From NCBI RefSeq assembly GCF_024206495.1, contig NZ_JAMBPQ010000032.1, positions 16,564 through 80,563 on the forward strand: a stretch of 64,000 nucleotides of DNA. Direction: 5' to 3'. The notes beneath the pieces were generated by a model that worked only from the letters and a program-made list of their open reading frames with translations, was not told the origin of the DNA and did no database searches. The position numbers were made by a program, and so were the translations under genes. Position 1 is the first letter of the stretch. Each line of letters starts with the position of its first letter. This DNA comes from Paraburkholderia sp. CNPSo 3272 (GTDB lineage: Bacteria > Pseudomonadota > Gammaproteobacteria > Burkholderiales > Burkholderiaceae). Shown here one piece after another: positions 60,999 to 64,000 of this stretch.

Positions 60999-62975
60999 TC
61001 AAAGACTGCGCTGGCGCAAGGCGCGCTGCAGGAAGCGCGCCGGATCCAGCTGGTCAGCGAGTTCCCGCTCCAGCGGCCACGGCTCGCCTTCCAGTTGCGA
61101 CGCGATCAACTCGGCTCCCAACTCCGCCCACACGAGCCCACGCGAGCCAAACGCATAGGCGCCATAGAGGCCGCGTGCGCGCGGCAGGTCGCGCGGCCAT
61201 GCGCCGGCCAGACGCTGGGCGTCGCGGCGTGCGGCGTCTTCGTCGGCGAGCGGGCCGAGCATCGGCATGCGGTCGCTGGTGACGCAGCGGAACGCCACGC
61301 GGCCCCCGAAGTCGCGCTCGCTCTGGACCGCGGCAAGCTCGGGGAGCATCGGCGCGACGCGTTCGATATTCTCGGTATGGCCGGCGGCGCGCAGCGCGTC
61401 GTCGGCGTCGTCGACTTCGTAGGTGGCGCCCGCGAGCGTGACGCCGCCTTGGAGCGGCACCGCATAGCCCTCGCCGATCACGGGCACGCGCAGGTTCGCG
61501 AGCGGGCTGGGATCGACGAGCGTCAGCTGGCCGCGCACGATGCGCGTGGGCGCATGCGCGAGCGCGGCGGCGCGCGAGGCGTCCTGGGCGTTGGCGAAAA
61601 TCACCGCCCCCGCCTGGGCCACGAGCCGTCCCGCGTCGTCGAACACCTCCCATTCGTCGGATTCCTGTTCGCCGGCGCGGGCAATGTGACCGATACGCAC
61701 ACCGAAACGTGTTTCGACCTGGGCGCCGGGCAGCGCCGCGGCGAAGGCGCATTGGGCGCGGCAGAGCGTTGCCGGGTCGATCGCGCCGCCCTGCGGATAG
61801 AACCACCCACCCTGAGCGAGCGCAACGCCGGCCAGCGCCTGCGCTTGCTCCTGCGTAACCGCGCACACGAATTCTTCGGGATAGCCGAACGATTCCAGCG
61901 CGGCGGCGACGGCGCGCGATTCTTCGTCGGTGGCGAGATGGAGCAAGCCGGCGCGTGAGCGCCTGGGCGCATGGCCGGCGGCTTCGAGCGCGGCCCAGCG
62001 TTGCAGCGCGTAGAGAAACCCCGCGCGCGTGATGCGCGATGCGCTGCTGTCGTCGCGCGAAATCAGCGGATGAAACACGCCGGCCGGGTTGCCCGATGCC
62101 TCGAGCGCGGGCGCGGCGTTGCGTTCGACGAGCGTTACGCGCCAGCCGCGCACGGCCAGCCGCTCGACCAGCGCGCAGCCGGCGAGTCCCGCTCCCACGA
62201 CGACGGCGTGCCGCTCGCGCAGCGCAAGCGGCAGCGGCGGCTCGTAGCGGCGCACGCGCCAGCGCGGTGCGAAGCGTCCGACCAGCATCGCCCACTTGCC
62301 GTTGAAGCCTTCCACCTTTTGGTATTCGAAGCCGTTTTGCTGCAGCGCGCGCTTGACGTCGCCCGAACTGCTCCAGGTCGCGACGGTGGCGTCCTCGCCG
62401 GCGATGCGTGCCAGCGCCTTGAAAATGGCCGGCGACCAGATGTCGGGATTCTTCGCGGGCGCGAAGCCGTCGAGGTAGATCGCATCGGCGCGCAGCCACA
62501 TTTTGGGAAATACCTCGAGTGCATCGCCGAACACGAGCGTGAGTGTGACGCGTCCGCCCTCGAACTCCAGGCGGTGGCTGCCCGGCACGAGCATCGGCCA
62601 GGCGTTCACGAGTTCACGCGCGAGCGGCGCTTCGCGTGCGTGCGCAACGACTGCGTCGAGTGCGCTTTGCAGGTCGTTGCGCGCGAACGGATGTTTTTCC
62701 ACCGACACGAAATGCAGGCGTTCGCAGCGGGCGGGGTCGTCGCGCCATGCCGACCACGTGGCGAGAAAGTTCACGCCCATGCCGAAACCGGTTTCGACCA
62801 CGGTGAAGATTCGCCGGTCTTGCCAACGCTGCGGCAGCGCGTTGCCGTTCAGAAAGACGGCCTGGGCCTGTGCGAATGCGCCCGCGGTGCTGTGATAAAC
62901 GTCGCCATAGATGGGCGAAAACGGTGTGCCGTCTTCCCGGAAAGCGAGCGTGGCGGGTGTCAGGGTGGCGGTCAT
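60999..62975 (-). CDS. mnmC: Bifunctional tRNA (mnm5s2U34) enzyme MnmC
   Basis: Finishes the wobble-uridine modification begun by MnmE/MnmG: an FAD domain removes carboxymethyl and a SAM domain methylates. The 658-residue protein has the methyltransferase first (about 1-240: IYGDVYHSTAGAFAQAQAVFL, FTVVETGFGMGVNFLATW, DAIYLDGFAPAKNPDIWS). The oxidoreductase domain follows from about 265 (HAVVVGAGLAGCALVERLAVRGW, with GAGLAG). The full fusion is present, and with mnmG at 28.7 kb the window contains two steps of one tRNA pathway. The ATG at 62975 starts at the family N-terminus. Confidence 0.96.
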   Translation of the reverse strand: MTATLTPATLAFREDGTPFSPIYGDVYHSTAGAFAQAQAVFLNGNALPQRWQDRRIFTVVETGFGMGVNFLATWSAWRDDPARCERLHFVSVEKHPFARNDLQSALDAVVAHAREAPLARELVNAWPMLVPGSHRLEFEGGRVTLTLVFGDALEVFPKMWLRADAIYLDGFAPAKNPDIWSPAIFKALARIAGEDATVATWSSSGDVKRALQQNGFEYQKVEGFNGKWAMLVGRFAPRWRVRRYEPPLPLALRERHAVVVGAGLAGCALVERLAVRGWRVTLVERNAAPALEASGNPAGVFHPLISRDDSSASRITRAGFLYALQRWAALEAAGHAPRRSRAGLLHLATDEESRAVAAALESFGYPEEFVCAVTQEQAQALAGVALAQGGWFYPQGGAIDPATLCRAQCAFAAALPGAQVETRFGVRIGHIARAGEQESDEWEVFDDAGRLVAQAGAVIFANAQDASRAAALAHAPTRIVRGQLTLVDPSPLANLRVPVIGEGYAVPLQGGVTLAGATYEVDDADDALRAAGHTENIERVAPMLPELAAVQSERDFGGRVAFRCVTSDRMPMLGPLADEDAARRDAQRLAGAWPRDLPRARGLYGAYAFGSRGLVWAELGAELIASQLEGEPWPLERELADQLDPARFLQRALRQRSL

Positions 62976-63436
62976 GGGAACGCGAAGCCAGAGGTAAAGA
63001 GGAAACGGGCAAGCCGCGAGGCTGGAAAAAGCGTGTGGCGAAGGCCGATCGCGTCGCCGCAAACGCTTGCCGGACCGGCGTTTGCGCGCATGCTGCGTTG
63101 GCGCGGCGCAACGTATGCGGCGGGAAAAACGTCGAAGGCGGGGGGATTTGCGGGGGTGGACACCCTAAAAAGGTCTGCAAGCTCCAAAAACCCGCAATTC
63201 CCGCGCGAAATCTTCGAAACCCTTGTCGTTATTGGGTTTGCGCTGCGCTATCATAGCAAGCGCCGCCCAGGGAAGCGGCAGCACGGACGTTGCGGCAGCA
63301 GACACACGCTAGTCGCCGCAACGCGAAAACGCCGGGGTGCTCCGGGTCCGTCGCTGCTCGACGGCGCGGCACGCGTCCGTATAATCGGCGCGTTCGCGCT
63401 GTTCGTGTCAACCTAAACACAGAAAGGAACTTCTCA
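62976..63436. other. Divergent spacer between mnmC and the HU gene
   Basis: No gene seen in 461 bases. It holds the promoters of both neighbours; the HU promoter near 63357-63385 is the only one I can place. Confidence 0.45.
63357..63385 (+). promoter_or_regulatory. Promoter of the HU gene
   Basis: A perfect TATAAT at 63380-63385 with a weak -35 (CTCGAC-like) 17 bases upstream, placing transcription start near 63392, about 45 bases before the HU start codon. Confidence 0.55.
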
Positions 63437-63715
63437 ATGAATAAACAGGAACTGATCGACGCCGTCGCAGCACAGACGGGCGCTAGCAAGGCACAAACCG
63501 GCGAGACGCTGGACACGCTCCTCGAAGTGGTCAAGAAGGCTGTGTCGAAAGGTGACGCGGTTCAGCTGATCGGCTTCGGCAGCTTCGGTTCGGGCAAGCG
63601 CGCAGCCCGTACGGGCCGTAACCCGAAGACCGGCGAAACCATCAAGATTCCCGCTGCCAAGACCGTCAAGTTCACGGCTGGCAAGGCGTTCAAGGACGCC
63701 GTCAACAAGCGCTAA
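63437..63715 (+). CDS. hupB: DNA-binding protein HU
   Basis: A 92-residue histone-like protein that bends DNA in the nucleoid. It begins MNKQELIDAVAAQTGASKAQ. The central GDAVQLIGFGSFGSGKRAARTGRNPKTGE is the HU/IHF signature leading to the beta arms with the intercalating proline (RNPKTGE), and it ends FTAGKAFKDAVNKR. AAAGGA lies nine bases before the ATG at 63437; the frame is open upstream but is not HU-like. A rho-independent terminator and then a group II intron follow. Confidence 0.97.
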   Translation: MNKQELIDAVAAQTGASKAQTGETLDTLLEVVKKAVSKGDAVQLIGFGSFGSGKRAARTGRNPKTGETIKIPAAKTVKFTAGKAFKDAVNKR

Positions 63716-63737
63716 GGCATTGCCGCTTTAAGTTGAC

Positions 63738-63761
63738 ACCCGCCCCTGGCGGGTTTTTTTT
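63738..63761 (+). terminator. Rho-independent terminator of the HU gene
   Basis: CCCGCC (63739-63744) pairs with GGCGGG (63748-63753) around a 3-base loop, with eight T residues at 63754-63761. The group II intron begins at the next base. Confidence 0.93.
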
Positions 63762-64000
63762 GTGCGCCGAGCATGCGCAACAGCTTGGGGGTGAGAGTCC
63801 CCTGCCCAGCCAGATGGGGCGAAGGGCTAGTGAAACGCAAGGGCGTCGTCGCGAGGCGGGGTCTGAAGGAAGCGTGTAGCAAAGCCGCGACCTGACGAAC
63901 AGAAACCAGATATGAGGCCCACCAGGTCGGACGAGCGAGCAAATGATCGCGAAGTCCACAACCATCAAAGACCGGGGAGGTAGATCTGGCAGGTGTGCGG
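63762..64000 (+). mobile_element. Group II intron, 5' part (truncated by the window edge)
   Basis: Starts GTGCGCC, matching the GUGYG 5' splice-site consensus. The following bases show the usual domain I landmarks: GGGGGTGAGAGTCCCC, AAGGGCTAGTGAAACGCAAG, TGAAGGAAGC and CTGACGAACAGAAACCAGA. The reverse-transcriptase/maturase frame should lie beyond 64000. Insertion directly after the U-run of an intrinsic terminator is the habit of group IIC introns, but the class was inferred from the site and not from the domain V/VI sequence, which is not in the window. Confidence 0.85.

Overview
The window is GC-rich bacterial DNA whose gene content and order point to Burkholderiaceae, most likely Paraburkholderia or a close relative, and to the origin-proximal part of the main chromosome. 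The clearest marker is the block mnmG-rsmG-parA-parB-(permease)-atpI-atpBEFHAGDC, with two parS sites beside it. The genus is inferred from protein resemblance and synteny remembered from the family; no search was run.

Layout. 1-9.4 kb: the tail of an alginate-lyase-like gene, L-serine dehydratase (sdaA), a thiamine-diphosphate enzyme, a Leu/Ile/Val-type binding protein, the trifunctional proline regulator/dehydrogenase putA with a strong operator-like inverted repeat, and a tiny membrane-protein gene. 9.4-17 kb: priA, hemE, a solute-binding lipoprotein, a 740-base spacer with a candidate small RNA, and an acyl-CoA synthetase. 17-25 kb: the complete F1Fo ATP synthase operon on the minus strand, with hairpins in several intercistronic gaps. 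25-31 kb: an SLC13/ArsB-type permease, parB, parA, rsmG and mnmG. 31-43 kb: two branched-chain-type ABC transporter operons. The first has two paralogous binding proteins and a fused permease-ATPase. The second has a LivF whose Walker A lysine is arginine. 43-48 kb: a GMC oxidoreductase and methylmalonate-semialdehyde dehydrogenase, divergent from a LysR regulator, then a CYTH-domain protein. 48-50.4 kb: an Lrp-type regulator divergent from phenylalanine hydroxylase (phhA) and pterin carbinolamine dehydratase (phhB), with a near-palindrome between them. 50.4-57 kb: a DUF3717 protein, an OmpR-type two-component system, a SET-domain methyltransferase, an old yellow enzyme, a glutamine amidotransferase, and a MarR regulator with a four-cysteine tail. 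57-64 kb: a YbdK-type carboxylate-amine ligase, a Kef-type antiporter, mnmC, the HU gene, and the 5' end of a group II intron placed directly after the HU terminator.

How the parts fit. Much of the window is housekeeping: energy (atp), chromosome segregation (parAB/parS), replication restart (priA), tRNA modification (mnmG, mnmC), rRNA methylation (rsmG), haem (hemE) and the nucleoid (HU). Interleaved are amino-acid uptake and catabolism modules: serine, proline, phenylalanine, valine-type intermediates, and two liv transporters.

The most notable non-coding features are these. A perfect parS lies inside the stem of what looks like the livF terminator. A structured candidate sRNA has CU-rich anti-Shine-Dalgarno stretches, downstream of three 10-bp-phased OmpR-like half-sites. 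A GTTGCA-containing inverted repeat lies in front of putA. The group II intron abuts a rho-independent terminator. I saw no tRNA, rRNA, CRISPR array or insertion sequence.
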